Notes: generated from the sequence alone by a model not told the origin. 64,000 nt of DNA from Treponema sp. (GCA_016294105.1 JAEDCN010000002.1:62001-126000), one strand, 5' to 3'. Numbered from the stretch's first letter, positions 35,299-43,909 are shown. Program-made: numbers and translations.

Positions 35299-36327
35299 AT
35301 GAACTATACGTTGCTTAACAGTGATGACGAAATAAAAGCCCTCCTTTCCCACTGGGAACAGAATAACATACAGCAGATTGCCTTGGACTTTGAGGGCGAA
35401 TTCAACCTTCACTGTTATGGGGAGCATCTTTGCCTGATTCAGATTTTTGACGGTAGTGATTTTTACTTGGTGGATCCCCTTTGTGCCGATGAGGAAGCTT
35501 CCCGAAAAAATGCGGAGGCTACAGGAAAACCCTTTGTTCCTTTTACAAAGCCTTCAGAAAAATCTCAGGTGAAACCTCCGGTAACGGAGGCTGGCGTGCG
35601 GCTCTTACTAGAAGCTCCTCAAATAGAAAAGCTCTGGTTTGATTGTGCTTCCGACGGAGAATTAGTATGGAAGAAATTCGGCATTCGGTTGAACAAGGTG
35701 TACGATGTGTTCCGTGTGGCAAAGGTGTTGGGCTTAGTGGGACCTGGCTTGGCGGGAAATCTTGCAGCCTTAACGGAGCGCTTCGTTACTGGCACTGCGG
35801 AAAAGCCACAGCAGCTTCAGCAGGATACTCAGTCTAAAAAACGACTGCAGCAAACAAACTGGATGAACCGCCCCCTTTCTGATGCCCAACTGGAATACGC
35901 CTTGAAGGATGTAGCCAACCTTTTTGCCCTACGACAAGCCTTGGATGAACAGGCCCGTTCAAGAAGGCTTTTGTCTCAGGTGCGAGCCACCATGAAGGGC
36001 ATTCCCCATTTGAGCAAGGAGAAGATTCCCAGCTACATGAAAATGCCTGGCTACAAGCGGATGAAAGTTCACCAGCAGATTTTTCTTCGTCATTTTTTTG
36101 AGGCAAGAGATTTGGTGGCTCGCCAGTTGAACAAACCACCCTTTCAGGTGCTGGACAAGCACTTGTTGGTACAGCTGGCACAAAAGGCTCCCTTGGTTCA
36201 TGGCCAACTTACCGCTGAACTGGGAACGAAAACTCAGGCGGCTCGAATGCTCCTTCCCTTGCTAGAAGAAGCTAACAAGGCCGCCCAAGATGAGATTACT
36301 GGTTCAGGCAAATCAAGCCTTATTTGA
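35299..36327 (+). CDS. rnd: Ribonuclease D-like 3'-5' exonuclease
   Basis: 342 residues. DEDD-y exonuclease domain (about 1-220): exo I D/E in LDFEGEF, exo II Asp in CASDGELVW, exo III Tyr and Asp in LEYALKDVANLF. An HRDC-like helical region follows (about 230-300). Acts on tRNA and other RNA 3' ends in the family. An insertion of about 30 charged residues (EEASRKNAEATGKP and on) sits between exo I and II. The upstream in-frame extension is rejected; ATG 35299 matches the domain start and the promoter. It converges on ilvB. Confidence 0.88.
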   Translation: MNYTLLNSDDEIKALLSHWEQNNIQQIALDFEGEFNLHCYGEHLCLIQIFDGSDFYLVDPLCADEEASRKNAEATGKPFVPFTKPSEKSQVKPPVTEAGVRLLLEAPQIEKLWFDCASDGELVWKKFGIRLNKVYDVFRVAKVLGLVGPGLAGNLAALTERFVTGTAEKPQQLQQDTQSKKRLQQTNWMNRPLSDAQLEYALKDVANLFALRQALDEQARSRRLLSQVRATMKGIPHLSKEKIPSYMKMPGYKRMKVHQQIFLRHFFEARDLVARQLNKPPFQVLDKHLLVQLAQKAPLVHGQLTAELGTKTQAARMLLPLLEEANKAAQDEITGSGKSSLI

Positions 36328-36398
36328 TAGCCTCAATATTCTTTTTGCCAGGGCTAGCAATTATCTTTATCTGATAGACTCAATATTCTTTTTGCCAG
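36325..36398. repeat. Duplicated 3' end of ilvB (27-bp repeat, period 47)
   Basis: Copies at 36325-36351 and 36372-36398 differ at one base. On the minus strand the inner copy is the ilvB C-terminus (KKNIESIR, stop); the outer copy repeats it in frame as KKNIEAIK, stop, beyond the gene end, against the rnd stop codon. Confidence 0.8.
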
Positions 36399-38100
36399 CC
36401 GGTACAAAGGGCAGCACATTTTCAGCTTGGGCTACCGGCACTCTGATAAAGCGGGGGCCTGAACCAGCTGGTGGAAAGGCGATTTGTGCCCAGTTGGGAT
36501 TTTCTGCCACGTCGGCAGTGGTAATGCCAAAGCCCGCTGCAATAGCCAGCAGGTTGGGACTGCGACCAAAAATGCTGGCAGAATAATTCTTGTTGAACAA
36601 GAATTCCTGCTGCTGGCGAACCATTCCCAGGGCTCCATTGTCCAGCACAAATACAGTAACATCAAGGTTTTCCTCTGCCAAGGTAGCCAGCTCTTGAATA
36701 TTCATCATGATGGAGCCGTCTCCAGTAAAGCACAGGACACGGCTACCGGGATTTGCCATGGCGGCTCCCAAGGCGGTGGGCAGACCAAAGCCCATGGTTC
36801 CCAGTGAGCCACTGGTTAAAAGCTGCCGTGGCCGCTGGATGGGATAAAACTGGGCTGTCCACATTTGGTGTTGGCCTACGTCGGTGGCAACAATGAGGCT
36901 GGCGGGATCCAGGCCCTCCTTGGTGGCTTGTGCTGGTAGTGCTGCAATAAACTGCCGTGGATTGATTTTTTCTGAACTAGTATTTCCTGCTTCCAAAGCA
37001 GCAGCTCTTTCTTGCCGATACATGGTGGACACATCCTGAATCCAGCTTCCTGTGGAGGAATGCATTCCCGTGCGGGCTTTCAATTCTTGAACCCGTAACG
37101 TCAAGGCGGGGAAGGCTGACTGGCAATCTGCCACAATGGAGTGGAAAGAAGGCAGAATTTTATTTACTTCAGCTGCATCTATATCTATATGAAGAATCTT
37201 TGCATTTGGACAGAATTGGGACACAATTCCTGTGGCTCTGTCGTCAAATCGAACTCCCGCTGCCAGCACCACATCTGCCTGATACATGGCGGTGTTGGCA
37301 GTGTGGGAGCCGTGCATACCCACCATACCGCACCATTTTTCGTCGGCCTCATCAATACAGCCAATTCCCATCAAGCTAGAAACAACAGGCATGGGAACTT
37401 CTTTCAAAAGGGCTGCCATGGCTGTAGCTACTTCTGGGGAATTGCAGCCACCGCCTGCATAAAAAACAGGTCGTTTTGCAGAAAGAAGCTCATGACCAAA
37501 AATGTCGATGGCATGGACCAAATCTGCTCCCAAGGTGGGGTAGCGGAGGGCAAAGTGCTGGGCCGTACCAGGCTGTGGCCACTGGTCAAAGGTGGCGGTG
37601 GCAGTTTGCACGTCACGAGGAATATCGATGAGTACGGGGCCAGGACGACCAGATGTGGCAATAGCAAAGGCCTGGGGAATGACGGTGAGCAATTCCTCTG
37701 GAGACTTAACCATAACACTGTGCTTGGTAATGGGGAAGGAAAGCCCAAAGGTATCTGCTTCTTGGAATGCATCTGTTCCGATGAGATAGGAGTTTACCTG
37801 ACCAGTAATGGCTACCATGGGAATGGAATCGCTTCTGGCATCGGCAATGGCGGTTAACAGGTTCATAGCACCAGGCCCACTGGTGGCAATACAGACGGCG
37901 GGCAAACCAGTGGTTCTGGCAATTCCCTGGGCAATAAAGCCTGCTGCCTGCTCATGGCGAACCAGCACATGATGAATGGAGCTCCTGTTTAACTGATTGT
38001 ACAGGGGCAGCACGGAGCCACCAGGAATTCCTGCCACCATAGTAATGCCCTGCCGTTCCAGCAGTTCCACGATAATCTGTGCACCAGTTGCTTGAATCAT
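36367..38100 (-). CDS. ilvB: Acetolactate synthase large subunit
   Basis: 577-residue thiamine diphosphate enzyme that condenses pyruvate to acetolactate (or with 2-ketobutyrate) in valine, leucine and isoleucine synthesis. Motifs: catalytic Glu in RHEQAAG, SGPGAMNLLT, the FAD-region GVRFDDRATG, and the ThDP-binding GDGSIMMNIQELAT. AGGAGG precedes the ATG. No ilvN regulatory subunit gene follows. Its leader carries a peptide-dependent attenuator. A second paralogue lies at 62596. Length is normal for the family. Confidence 0.95.
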   Translation of the reverse strand: MIQATGAQIIVELLERQGITMVAGIPGGSVLPLYNQLNRSSIHHVLVRHEQAAGFIAQGIARTTGLPAVCIATSGPGAMNLLTAIADARSDSIPMVAITGQVNSYLIGTDAFQEADTFGLSFPITKHSVMVKSPEELLTVIPQAFAIATSGRPGPVLIDIPRDVQTATATFDQWPQPGTAQHFALRYPTLGADLVHAIDIFGHELLSAKRPVFYAGGGCNSPEVATAMAALLKEVPMPVVSSLMGIGCIDEADEKWCGMVGMHGSHTANTAMYQADVVLAAGVRFDDRATGIVSQFCPNAKILHIDIDAAEVNKILPSFHSIVADCQSAFPALTLRVQELKARTGMHSSTGSWIQDVSTMYRQERAAALEAGNTSSEKINPRQFIAALPAQATKEGLDPASLIVATDVGQHQMWTAQFYPIQRPRQLLTSGSLGTMGFGLPTALGAAMANPGSRVLCFTGDGSIMMNIQELATLAEENLDVTVFVLDNGALGMVRQQQEFLFNKNYSASIFGRSPNLLAIAAGFGITTADVAENPNWAQIAFPPAGSGPRFIRVPVAQAENVLPFVPAGKKNIESIR

Positions 38101-38111
38101 TTCTTCCTCCT

Positions 38112-38140
38112 AAAAAAAATGACCCTCCACGGGGAGGGCC
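38112..38140 (-). terminator. Attenuator terminator upstream of ilvB
   Basis: Minus strand stem GGCCCTCC (38133-38140)/GGAGGGTC (38121-38128) with a four-base loop, followed by ATTTTTTTT and then directly the ilvB ribosome site AGGAGG. A GGGAG sequence at the end of the leader peptide gene can pair with the CTCCC of the 5' arm as a competing structure. Confidence 0.8.
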
Positions 38141-38175
38141 TTTTCATCTGTATGTTATGCCACACTGACGACGCA

Positions 38176-38250
38176 TTATCTCCCACAACAGGTAAAGCCT
38201 GAAACTAGGACAGAGACGACGACATTGTTCAATGTAACAAGTGATTTCAT
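38176..38250 (-). CDS. ilvB leader peptide
   Basis: 24-codon open frame beginning MKSLVTLNNVVVSVLV, with six Val (four GTC, three of them consecutive) and three Leu codons, ending before an intrinsic terminator that precedes ilvB. This is the classical arrangement for ribosome-mediated attenuation: starvation for Val/Leu would stall the ribosome and let transcription continue. The ATG is six bases after a TATACT box, so the leader itself seems to be read from a leaderless 5' end. No Ile codon is present. Confidence 0.8.
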   Translation of the reverse strand: MKSLVTLNNVVVSVLVSGFTCCGR

Positions 38251-38256
38251 ATTTTG

Positions 38257-38285
38257 AGTATAAAGAATGAAGGATTCTCTGTCAA
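38257..38285 (-). promoter_or_regulatory. ilvB leader promoter
   Basis: Consensus TTGACA (38280-38285), 17-nt spacer, TATACT (38257-38262) on the minus strand. It is the best sigma70 match in the window. Confidence 0.8.
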
Positions 38286-38349
38286 TATTTTACTCATATT
38301 TAAGAGAATGAAGCTGTACTTTATATAGAGAAAAGTTTGACTGTGTTGT

Positions 38350-38486
38350 TCTATCTACCAGCCCCACGAGCAGTAGACCGCAAGATTAAGTCTGTTCCCC
38401 AGTTTCCCCCAGATAAATTTTGTTCCCCTGCTCTCTGGGATGTGGCTGGGGTTCAGTCTCCCGGGATGATTTCGTGAAGAAACTTG
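38350..38486 (+). repeat. Dispersed intergenic repeat, galE copy
   Basis: Shares several blocks with 60584-60837: AGTAGACCG, TTCCCCTGCTC, a GGGATG...GCTGGGG block, TTCAGTCTCCCGGGATG and GTGAA(A)GAAACTTG. It ends in the -35 box of the galE promoter. It lacks the nested hairpin found in the ilvD copy. Confidence 0.75.
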
Positions 38487-38512
38487 CTACTTTCCGCTCC
38501 TTGGGGTATACT
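38484..38512 (+). promoter_or_regulatory. galE promoter
   Basis: TTGCTA (38484-38489), 17-nt spacer, TATACT (38507-38512). The -35 box is the last part of the dispersed repeat. Confidence 0.65.
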
Positions 38513-38559
38513 CATTCTTATAAAGACAAATATAACTTTCCATAGATAAGGAGTAAGAC

Positions 38560-39540
38560 ATGAAGGTTTTAGTTGTTGGTGGAGCAGGCTATATCGGTAG
38601 CCACGTGGTAAAGGAATTGATGAAGGCTGGTCACAAGGTAACAGTTTTTGATAATCTTTCTTCAGGACTTTTGCAGAACCTTTTCCCAGAAAATGACTTT
38701 ATCGCAGGAGATATTCTTCATCCAGAAAATCTTGATGCAGCTTTTACTCGGGGTTTTGACGCTTTTATCCACCTGGCAGCCTTTAAGGCAGCTGGTGAAT
38801 CTATGACAGCCCCAGAAAAATATTCCGTCAACAACATTACTGGAACTCTTAACCTTATGAATGCAGCAGTAAAGCATGGATGCCTCCACATGGTATTTTC
38901 CTCCTCTGCAGCAGTTTTCGGTGAGCCTCAGTATCTTCCAATTAACGAGGATCATCCCAAGAACCCCGAAAACTATTACGGCTTTACCAAGCTAGAAATC
39001 GAGCGATTCATGGATTGGTACGACCAGCTGAAGGGGCTGAAATTCGCCGCCCTCCGCTATTTCAATGCCGCTGGCTACGATCCAGATGGTTTCCCCTGTG
39101 GATTGGAGCAGAATCCTGCTAACTTACTGCCTGTAATCATGGAGGTTGCCAGTGGAATGCGCCAGAAGCTACAGGTATTCGGTACCGACTATGATACCCG
39201 TGATGGTACTTGTATTCGAGACTACGTTCACGTTACAGACTTGGCCATTGCCCACGTAAAGGCTCTGGAATACATTTCTACTAAAAAAACAAGCCTCAAG
39301 GTTAACCTTGGTAGCGAGACAGGTGTTACTGTTAAGGAGATGTTGGAAGCAGCACGTCGCATTACTGGCAAGGAAATCCCCGCCGACTTTGTTGGTCGCC
39401 GTGCTGGAGACCCTGCTTGCCTCTATGCCACCTCTGCTTTCGCTCGTGAAACTTTAAACTGGTCAGCAAACCATTCCGATGTGGATACCTTGGTTTCATC
39501 CACTTGGGGAGCTTACTGTAAACATCAGGAGAAAAAATAA
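38560..39540 (+). CDS. galE: UDP-glucose 4-epimerase
   Basis: 326-residue short-chain dehydrogenase-type epimerase interconverting UDP-glucose and UDP-galactose. NAD-binding GGAGYIGSH at the N-terminus, catalytic Ser in FSSSAAVFG and Tyr/Lys in NYYGFTKLE, then ALRYFNAAGYDPDG and TCIRDYVHV. AAGGAG ribosome site. It is followed after one base by the M20 peptidase gene, with which it is probably co-transcribed, though no functional link is evident. Related epimerases acting on N-acetylated sugars cannot be fully excluded. Confidence 0.93.
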   Translation: MKVLVVGGAGYIGSHVVKELMKAGHKVTVFDNLSSGLLQNLFPENDFIAGDILHPENLDAAFTRGFDAFIHLAAFKAAGESMTAPEKYSVNNITGTLNLMNAAVKHGCLHMVFSSSAAVFGEPQYLPINEDHPKNPENYYGFTKLEIERFMDWYDQLKGLKFAALRYFNAAGYDPDGFPCGLEQNPANLLPVIMEVASGMRQKLQVFGTDYDTRDGTCIRDYVHVTDLAIAHVKALEYISTKKTSLKVNLGSETGVTVKEMLEAARRITGKEIPADFVGRRAGDPACLYATSAFARETLNWSANHSDVDTLVSSTWGAYCKHQEKK

Positions 39541-39541
39541 G

Positions 39542-40777
39542 ATGGATTTTTCTGTTCTAAAGGAATGGATTGCAGGAAATACTGCTGGCATGATTGCCTT
39601 AGAAACCTTGCTTACTTCTCATCCCGCCTTGGCCCCTGAAAGTGGGGGTGAAGGTGAGTTGAAGAAGGTACTGGCTCTGGAGACCTGGCTCAAGGAGCAG
39701 GGAATTACCCAGCTGGAGCGATTCGATGCTCCCGACAGCCGAGTGGAAAGTGGCATTCGTCCCAATCTGGTTGCAACTATTACTGGTGCTGATGACGCTG
39801 ATCCCTCCGCACCCCGCATTTGGATTATGGCTCATACCGACGTAGTACCTGTGGGAGAAATCAGCCTCTGGAACACTGACCCCTGGCAGGTGGTGGAAAA
39901 GGATGGTCGTCTCTATGGTCGTGGTGTAGAAGACAACCAGCAGGGCTTGGTGGCAGGAACCTTTGCTGCCCTGTCTCTCATCAAGAACAAGGTGACACCT
40001 CCCCACACCGTAAAGTTGCTGTTTGTTGCTGATGAAGAAGTTGGTTCTGAATATGGCATTAAGTATCTGCTGGCTCAACACCAGCTGTTCCGTCCCAACG
40101 ACATCATCGTTATTCCTGACGGTGGAGATAATCTTGGTGCAACTATCGAGGTGGCAGAAAAGAATCTGTTGTGGCTGCGGTTTGTGGTAAGCGGAAAGCA
40201 AACCCATGGGAGCCGCCCCGACGAGGGAATCAACGCAACCTTGGCTGGCTGCGACTTGGCTCTGCGACTGAACAATTTGGAAACAGTCTTTGGCCAGCGG
40301 GATGAGCTTTTTGATCCTCCCTATTCCACCTTCCAGCCCACCAAAAAGGAAGCTAACGTGCCCAACATCAACACCATTCCCGGTGAGGATGTATTCTGCA
40401 TGGACTGTCGCATTCTGCCCTGCTACACCCTTGCTCAGGTACGGAAGGAAGTGAACCGCTGTGTGGCTAAGGTTGAAGAAAAGTACGGCGTAAAGGTGCA
40501 GTACACTGAACCCCAGGCTGTGGAATCTCCCGCTACTCCCGCAGATGCCCCTGTAGCTCGCCGTTTGGCAGAGGCTGTAAAGGCTGTCAGCGGTGTGGAA
40601 GCCCGCCCCATCGGTATTGGTGGTGGTACTGTGGGAGCCTATCTCCGTCAAGCTGGCTATCAGGCAGTGGTATGGAGCCGCATGGATGAAACAGCCCATC
40701 AGCCCAACGAGTACACCATTATCGAAAATCTTATCCACGATTCTCAGGTAATGGCCTACATCATGACACAAGCTTAG
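39542..40777 (+). CDS. M20-family metallopeptidase (dipeptidase-like)
   Basis: 411 residues. The zinc-site motifs are visible: MAHTDVVPVG, YGRGVEDNQQG, VADEEVGSEYG, plus DCRILP and the C-terminal His in DETAHQPNEYT. The dimerisation domain lies about 185-300. The family includes ArgE, DapE, carnosinases and peptidase V; this one is closest in style to the dipeptidases, but the substrate cannot be fixed. ATG 39542 has AGGAG upstream, just past the galE stop. Confidence 0.88.
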   Translation: MDFSVLKEWIAGNTAGMIALETLLTSHPALAPESGGEGELKKVLALETWLKEQGITQLERFDAPDSRVESGIRPNLVATITGADDADPSAPRIWIMAHTDVVPVGEISLWNTDPWQVVEKDGRLYGRGVEDNQQGLVAGTFAALSLIKNKVTPPHTVKLLFVADEEVGSEYGIKYLLAQHQLFRPNDIIVIPDGGDNLGATIEVAEKNLLWLRFVVSGKQTHGSRPDEGINATLAGCDLALRLNNLETVFGQRDELFDPPYSTFQPTKKEANVPNINTIPGEDVFCMDCRILPCYTLAQVRKEVNRCVAKVEEKYGVKVQYTEPQAVESPATPADAPVARRLAEAVKAVSGVEARPIGIGGGTVGAYLRQAGYQAVVWSRMDETAHQPNEYTIIENLIHDSQVMAYIMTQA

Positions 40778-40807
40778 AATCAGTTTCTTGATTCAATGGA
40801 ATTATGG

Positions 40808-40813
40808 TATACT
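40808..40813 (+). promoter_or_regulatory. -10 box of the LpoB-like operon
   Basis: TATACT 17 nt before ATG 40830, with GGAGG between. The -35 region (TTCTTG at 17 nt) is poor. Confidence 0.4.
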
Positions 40814-40829
40814 GGTTTTGGAGGAAAAT

Positions 40830-41441
40830 ATGAAGAAAAATCATTCTTTGACTGGCCTTGTAGTACTGCTTGCTCTCGTGGTGCTGGCAGGGTGTAATTC
40901 TGTCAAGGTGGAACGGGTAAGTCCAGACACGGTAACGGATTTAAGTGGCTATTGGAATGACACTGATGTTCGGATTGTGGCTGAATCCCTTATTGCAGAC
41001 TGTGTAAATGCCCCTGCCATCACTAACTACATCCGCAACAACAATGCATTGCCAGTGGTGATTGTGGGCAACTTCCGCAACGACAGCGACGAGCACATCG
41101 ACACCTCAATTCTCTCCAAGAAATTCGAGGTAGCCCTTATCAACAGCGGCAAGGTGGACTTTGTAGCCAGTTCTTCTGAACGTGGTGAGATTCGCCAGGA
41201 GCGGGAAGAACAGCAGGCTTGGGCCAGTGAGGAAACTGCCAAGCGTCTTGCCAATGAAACTGGAGCTGATTTCATGCTCATTGGTTCCGTCAAAACCATG
41301 GTGGAGCATGTAAACAATGTCTCCACTCGAACCTACTGGGTCTATGCCGAGCTGATTGACATTGAATCCAACAGAAAACTGTGGCTGGGTGAAAATTCTG
41401 AAATCAAGAAGGTTATCACCAAGTCAAAAACAAGGATGTAA
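40830..41441 (+). CDS. LpoB-like lipoprotein (penicillin-binding protein activator family)
   Basis: 203 residues, signal peptide with lipobox VLAGC (Cys22). The mature domain has the LpoB/TolB-N type fold features: PVVIVGNFRND, a strictly conserved helix around EREEQQAWASEETAKRL and GADFMLIGSVK. In E. coli LpoB activates PBP1b from the outer membrane; a similar role here is inferred. It is first of a three-gene operon with a COG3014-like and an LPP20-like lipoprotein, joined by a one-base overlap (TAATG). A second LpoB-like domain occurs in the fusion protein at 51534-53111. Confidence 0.85.
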   Translation: MKKNHSLTGLVVLLALVVLAGCNSVKVERVSPDTVTDLSGYWNDTDVRIVAESLIADCVNAPAITNYIRNNNALPVVIVGNFRNDSDEHIDTSILSKKFEVALINSGKVDFVASSSERGEIRQEREEQQAWASEETAKRLANETGADFMLIGSVKTMVEHVNNVSTRTYWVYAELIDIESNRKLWLGENSEIKKVITKSKTRM

Positions 41442-42799
41442 TGATTAGGAAATTCCTTTGGTTGCCTGTGGTGGTGGGAATGATATTCGTTTCCTGCTCC
41501 ACCATGGGTAACTACGATTTTACCGCAATAGATGTAGCTCTTAATGATGGCGAGTACGAGGCTGTCCATCGGGTGGTAACTGCTGATAGTAAAAAGATTT
41601 ACAGTTCTCACGACCAGGTACTGCAAAGCTTGGACTTAGGAGTTCTCTCCCATTATGCTGGTGAGTACCAGCGTTCTAATCAAGAATTAACCCAAGCAGA
41701 AAGAAAAATAGAAGAATATTATGCAAAAAGTATCAGTCAGTCTATTTCATCCTATTTAGTGAATGACACGGTGGTAGACTATGACGGTGAGATTTTCGAG
41801 GATATCTACCTCAATATCCTCATGGCCTTAAATTATATTCACCTTGGAAACATAGAGGATGCCTTTGTTGAGATTCGTCGTTTTGACAACAAGCTCAAGG
41901 TTGCCTCTGCAAAATATAGCGACAAGATTGCTGCTGCCAATCAGGAAAATACCTCCAATGGAGAGGAGCCTGTGGCAGTACCAAAAATGAATTTTCACAA
42001 CTCGGCTCTGGCACGTTATCTTAGTATGATTTTGTACCGTAGCCGAGGTCAGCTGGATTCGGCCAATGTTGACATGAAGTATCTTGACTCAGCTTTTGCT
42101 AGTCAGCCTACACTGTACAATTTTGCCAAGCCCACGTCTATTCAACAGGAGCTGGAAGTTCCCCAGGGCATGGGACGGGTGAACATCATTGCTTTTACCG
42201 GAAAATCTCCCCGCAAGGAAGAGGTTGTGTTACGGTTATATTCTGATGTTGGTGGTTTTTATTACAAGATTGCCTTTCCGGAAATGATGAGATACGGCAG
42301 TGTAATCAGCTCTATTCAGGTAAGTGCCATTCCTGCAGGAGAAATCATGGCAGGACAGGCGGTACAAACTCCCCAATCTGAGACCACCGTCTCCATGGAG
42401 CCTTTGGAAAGCATTAGCAATATTGCTGTGGACACCTTTGAGCAGCACAAAACCTTGATTTATTTGCGAGCAATCCTCCGTTCCATTGGAAAGTCTGCGA
42501 GCTCTACTACCTGGGGGATCATGGCAGAAAAGTCCTCTGATTCAAATATGGGGATTTTGTTTTCGATACTGGAACTAGCTTCCGTTGTGTCAACAGAAGC
42601 TACTGAGCGTGCGGATATTCGTGTTGCTCGCTATTTGCCCTCTTTAGCTTGGGTTTCTGGAATGAACTTGGAGCCAGGGGATTACATCTTGAACATTGAA
42701 TACAAGAATGGTGCTGGAGCCCAGGTGGCTCTGGAGCAAAAGCATATTACCGTTACTGCAACGGGCTTGAATCTGGTGGAGGTTGTATGTCTAAAATGA
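41441..42799 (+). CDS. COG3014-type lipoprotein
   Basis: 452 residues, lipobox FVSCS (Cys19). The N-terminal 200 residues are helical and TPR-like (LDLGVLSHYAGEYQRSNQEL, ILMALNYIHLGNIEDAFVEI); the rest is beta-rich, ending with an Ig-like strand set. The family is known mainly from its conserved position between LpoB-like and LPP20-like lipoproteins. It overlaps the previous gene by one base and the next by 13. Outer-membrane-associated scaffold is a guess. Confidence 0.78.
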   Translation: MIRKFLWLPVVVGMIFVSCSTMGNYDFTAIDVALNDGEYEAVHRVVTADSKKIYSSHDQVLQSLDLGVLSHYAGEYQRSNQELTQAERKIEEYYAKSISQSISSYLVNDTVVDYDGEIFEDIYLNILMALNYIHLGNIEDAFVEIRRFDNKLKVASAKYSDKIAAANQENTSNGEEPVAVPKMNFHNSALARYLSMILYRSRGQLDSANVDMKYLDSAFASQPTLYNFAKPTSIQQELEVPQGMGRVNIIAFTGKSPRKEEVVLRLYSDVGGFYYKIAFPEMMRYGSVISSIQVSAIPAGEIMAGQAVQTPQSETTVSMEPLESISNIAVDTFEQHKTLIYLRAILRSIGKSASSTTWGIMAEKSSDSNMGILFSILELASVVSTEATERADIRVARYLPSLAWVSGMNLEPGDYILNIEYKNGAGAQVALEQKHITVTATGLNLVEVVCLK

Positions 42800-43821
42800 A
42801 ATGGTTTTGTGGGTTTACTTGCGGTTTGTTGATGATGATTGTGCTGGGTTGTGCCTCTACTTCTGGAGCAGCTCCTGACTGGGTAACGGATCCTGAATCA
42901 GCCTATAGCTCAAAGGAATATTTGCTGGCGGTGGGAAGTGGTGATGACAAGAAGGATGCAGAAAGTGATGCCCTTTCTCTTTTGGCCAGAAGTATTCAGC
43001 AAAATGTAGTGGCCACCACGGAAAGCAGCAAGACCTTTGACGGAAATGACAGTGCTGGCTTTAATTCCAACTACGATTATGCTGGCACGGTGATTACCAA
43101 TTCCACTATTAAGGACATTCCTGGCATTACCTTTCCTCAAACATGGATTGCAAAGAACGGTACCGTTTATACCTTGGCCCTGTTGAATCGTCAGGAGGCA
43201 GGAAAATACTACCGCCAAAAGATTGCTGACTTAGCCGCCGTTGTGGAAAGTGAGATTGTATTTGCTGATCGTAACAGGGGAAGCTTTGCCGCCCTTGCCG
43301 CTTTGCAAAATGCGGTGCAGACTGCCTGGGAAAATCAAATGTATCTGGACACCTTGGCTGGAATCAATTCCAGTATGTATCATTCAATTTCCTTGGATTA
43401 TGGTTCTGCCCAGGCGGTGGAGGTTTTGGCTGCTCGCCAGAAGGAGCACATCGTAATGGCTGTGGAGGTGGAGGGCGATTCCGACGGAAGAATTACCTCG
43501 GTGCTTGAGGATATCCTGTCTGATTTGGGCTTAAAGGCTGCCGCTTCTTCCGATGCCAGTGCCGCCTATCTGTTTCGAGGCAAGGTGACCATGTCTCAGC
43601 TCCAGCTTGACAATAAATATGAATATGCCCGTTTTGTCATTGACGTGGATTTGTTGGAAAAAGCCTCTAGCAAGGTTCTTTTTACTTACTCCAAGAATGG
43701 CAGAGAAGCTCACGTCTCCTATTCCGAGGCGGTACAACGAGCCTATCGTACCTTAGAAGATACCTTGGAGAAGGAGTTTACTCCCAAATTCCTAGCATTT
43801 TTGACCTCGGACCCTGAATAA
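42787..43821 (+). CDS. LPP20-family lipoprotein
   Basis: 344 residues, lipobox VLGC (Cys22). Residues 30-170 match the LPP20/FlgT-like domain: PDWVTDPESAYSSKEYLLAVG, DAESDALSLLARSIQQNVV. A second domain follows with a helical linker. It is last of the LpoB-like/COG3014/LPP20 operon. GGAGG lies just before ATG 42787; an internal ATG at 42796 is the alternative. Confidence 0.82.
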   Translation: MSKMKWFCGFTCGLLMMIVLGCASTSGAAPDWVTDPESAYSSKEYLLAVGSGDDKKDAESDALSLLARSIQQNVVATTESSKTFDGNDSAGFNSNYDYAGTVITNSTIKDIPGITFPQTWIAKNGTVYTLALLNRQEAGKYYRQKIADLAAVVESEIVFADRNRGSFAALAALQNAVQTAWENQMYLDTLAGINSSMYHSISLDYGSAQAVEVLAARQKEHIVMAVEVEGDSDGRITSVLEDILSDLGLKAAASSDASAAYLFRGKVTMSQLQLDNKYEYARFVIDVDLLEKASSKVLFTYSKNGREAHVSYSEAVQRAYRTLEDTLEKEFTPKFLAFLTSDPE

Positions 43822-43880
43822 GGGAAAATTCTGCCGCTGAGTGGGGTGGTACACACCACCTGTGACATTGCTTGCATTCT

Positions 43881-43909
43881 TTACCATTTATTGACATTTG
43901 TGCTATACT
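43881..43909 (+). promoter_or_regulatory. Promoter of U32-family gene (leaderless layout)
   Basis: TATACT (43904-43909) nine bases before ATG 43919, with TTACCA at a 17-nt spacer. No ribosome site is present. Confidence 0.45.

Noticed and set aside
37141..37857. 238-codon plus-strand frame inside ilvB
   Set aside because: Antisense to a secure enzyme gene; no homology recognised.
39599..40771. 390-codon minus-strand frame opposite the M20 peptidase
   Set aside because: No start signal or motifs; the plus-strand gene has all zinc-site motifs.
43841..43857. Hairpin GGTGGT/ACCACC after the LPP20-family gene as terminator
   Set aside because: No following T-run; left unassigned.
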